Assembly (NCBI GenBank): GCA_016284355.1
Contig: JAEEOQ010000015.1
Location: 1 to 32,138 of the forward strand
Origin: Lachnospiraceae bacterium
Lineage (GTDB): Bacteria; Bacillota; Clostridia; Lachnospirales; Lachnospiraceae
Reading direction: 5' to 3'
Length of the DNA: 32,138 bases
In this document: positions 31,149 through 32,138 of the stretch, piece by piece
How the letters are laid out: each line of letters starts with the position of its first letter
How positions within the stretch are numbered: the first letter of the stretch is position 1
Position numbers and translations under genes: made by a program
Notes under the pieces: model-generated
The model's input: only the letters and a program-made list of their open reading frames with translations
What the model was told of the DNA's origin: nothing
Databases searched by the model: none

Positions 31149-32138
31149 TTATTGTTCGTTAAAAAGAGCCTCGAACTCATCTCTGCCGATACGCTCCTTT
31201 TCTATAAGGAGAGCGGCACACTTATGAAGAATATCGATATTCTCGTTAATGATCCTCTTGGCCTCTGCGTAGCAGGAATCGATAATGGCCTTAACCTCTT
31301 CATCGATCTTGTTTGCTACTTCATTGCTGTAGTTTCTAGTATGACCAAGATCACGTCCGATAAATACCTCATCATCGTCGTTATCATAGTTGATAAGACC
31401 GATCTTGTCGGTAAATCCAAACTTTGTGACCATAGCTCTTGCAGTCTTTGTGGCAGATTTGATATCTCCGGATGCACCTGTTGTGATGTCATCAAAAATG
31501 ATCTCTTCCGCAACACGTCCGCCAAGGGCAACGATTATATCCTGCATCATGCGGCCCTTTGTATTAAACATCTCATCCTTTTCAGGAAGAGGCATAGTGT
31601 AGCCTGCTGCCGAATCACCCGTAGGAATAACAGAAACCGTATAAACAGGACCCACATCAGGAAGCACATGGTAAAGGATAGCATGTCCTGCCTCATGATA
31701 AGCGGTGATCTTCTTTTCTTCATCGGAAATAACACGGCTCTTCTTCTCTGCGCCGATACCGACTTTGATAAGAGACTTCTTAACGTCCTCATCTTTGATA
31801 AACTGCCTGTTTTCTTTAGCTGCTCTGATGGCAGATTCATTCATAAGGTTCTCAAGATCTGCGCCTGTAAAGCCTGCGGTAGTCTGAGCCACAGTTTCAA
31901 GGTTAACATCCTCTGCAAGAGGTTTGTTCTTGGTGTGTACCTCAAGAATCTCTTTTCTGCCTCGTACATCAGGTCTTCCTACAGATATCTTTCTGTCAAA
32001 ACGGCCCGGTCTTAAGATGGCAGGGTCAAGGATATCTATTCTGTTGGTAGCCGCCATAACGATGATGCCTTCATTTATACCAAAGCCGTCCATCTCAACA
32101 AGGAGCTGGTTTAATGTCTGCTCTCTTTCGTCATGTCC
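31149..32138 (-). CDS. ftsH: ATP-dependent zinc metalloprotease FtsH, C-terminal part (5' end beyond the window)
   Basis: About 329 codons in the window, open at the right edge. The first residues (DEREQTLNQLLVEMDGFG) are inside the AAA domain, followed by the second region of homology (AATNRIDILDPAILRPGRFDR) with its arginine fingers. The protease zinc motif HEAGH follows (AYHEAGHAILYHVLPD), and the third zinc ligand should lie in the later Asp/Glu block near DIKSATKTARAMV. The protein is a membrane-anchored hexamer that degrades unneeded or damaged membrane and cytosolic proteins. The last residues (ERIGRDEFEALFNEQ) are a normal end. The stop is followed by a good terminator, so it ends its own transcript. 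Confidence 0.97.
   Translation of the reverse strand, partial: GHDEREQTLNQLLVEMDGFGINEGIIVMAATNRIDILDPAILRPGRFDRKISVGRPDVRGRKEILEVHTKNKPLAEDVNLETVAQTTAGFTGADLENLMNESAIRAAKENRQFIKDEDVKKSLIKVGIGAEKKSRVISDEEKKITAYHEAGHAILYHVLPDVGPVYTVSVIPTGDSAAGYTMPLPEKDEMFNTKGRMMQDIIVALGGRVAEEIIFDDITTGASGDIKSATKTARAMVTKFGFTDKIGLINYDNDDDEVFIGRDLGHTRNYSNEVANKIDEEVKAIIDSCYAEAKRIINENIDILHKCAALLIEKERIGRDEFEALFNEQ

Noticed and set aside
31152-32015. 287-residue plus-strand frame
   Set aside because: It is the antisense of ftsH, which has clear AAA and HEAGH motifs in the opposite strand.

Overview
The window looks like a chromosomal segment of a low-to-moderate G+C anaerobic Firmicute, most likely a Lachnospiraceae-type Clostridium (Butyrivibrio/Lachnospira/Oribacterium-like). 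The basis is AGGAGG ribosome sites, sigma-A promoters (TTGACA/TATAAT), many lipoproteins with an LxxC lipobox and no outer-membrane proteins, secreted Big_2 (Ig-like) proteins, a SEC-C-tagged methionine aminopeptidase, and a PucR/CdaR regulator. The genus is inference. No rRNA, tRNA, CRISPR array, phage gene, transposase or replication origin was seen. All genes but one (the PucR regulator) lie on the minus strand, so the layout reads from right to left.

Region by region, in coordinate order. 1-1783: the 5' part of an adenosine-deaminase-like gene, overlapped by the end of a short CstA-family transporter gene. 1946-5408: a secreted lipoprotein reductase with two FMN_bind modules and an FAD_binding_2 domain, divergent from a PucR-type regulator. 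5400-9049: a five-gene zinc-type ABC operon made of a Cys/His loop membrane protein, a His-rich binding lipoprotein, an ATPase, a permease and a Cys-rich lipoprotein. It is driven by a clean promoter flanked by Fur/Zur-like half sites. 9193-12603: a LolD/MacB-like ATPase plus a very large FtsX permease, with a palindrome just downstream of its promoter. 12794-15216: two secreted Big_2 proteins, one with a transglutaminase/protease-like Cys-His-Asp core. 15217-15816: a 600-base gene-free stretch with a ~209-base imperfect palindrome and four terminator-like hairpins. 15817-21418: a run of map, argF, an AI-2E-family membrane protein and a second zinc-type ABC system (permease, ATPase, binding protein). 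21503-23286: xpt behind an FKBP-type foldase lipoprotein. 23573-30967: a six-gene export-type operon with three different HlyD-like lipoprotein adaptors, one large permease and two ATPases, the last ATPase fused to an AbrB/SpoVT-like domain. 31149-end: the C-terminal part of FtsH.

Two zinc-type uptake systems in 15 kb are a main theme. The first has a His-rich binding protein, two poorly known Cys-rich accessory proteins and likely Fur-family control. The second has a membrane-anchored binding protein without a His-rich loop and an ATPase with a Cys/His-rich N-terminus. Two MacB-like export systems are the second theme. The most unusual items are the AbrB-tailed ATPase in the three-adaptor operon, the zinc accessory genes with their paired operator-like sites, and the large palindromic intergenic region. 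All functions are read from sequence patterns and family knowledge; no database search was possible.
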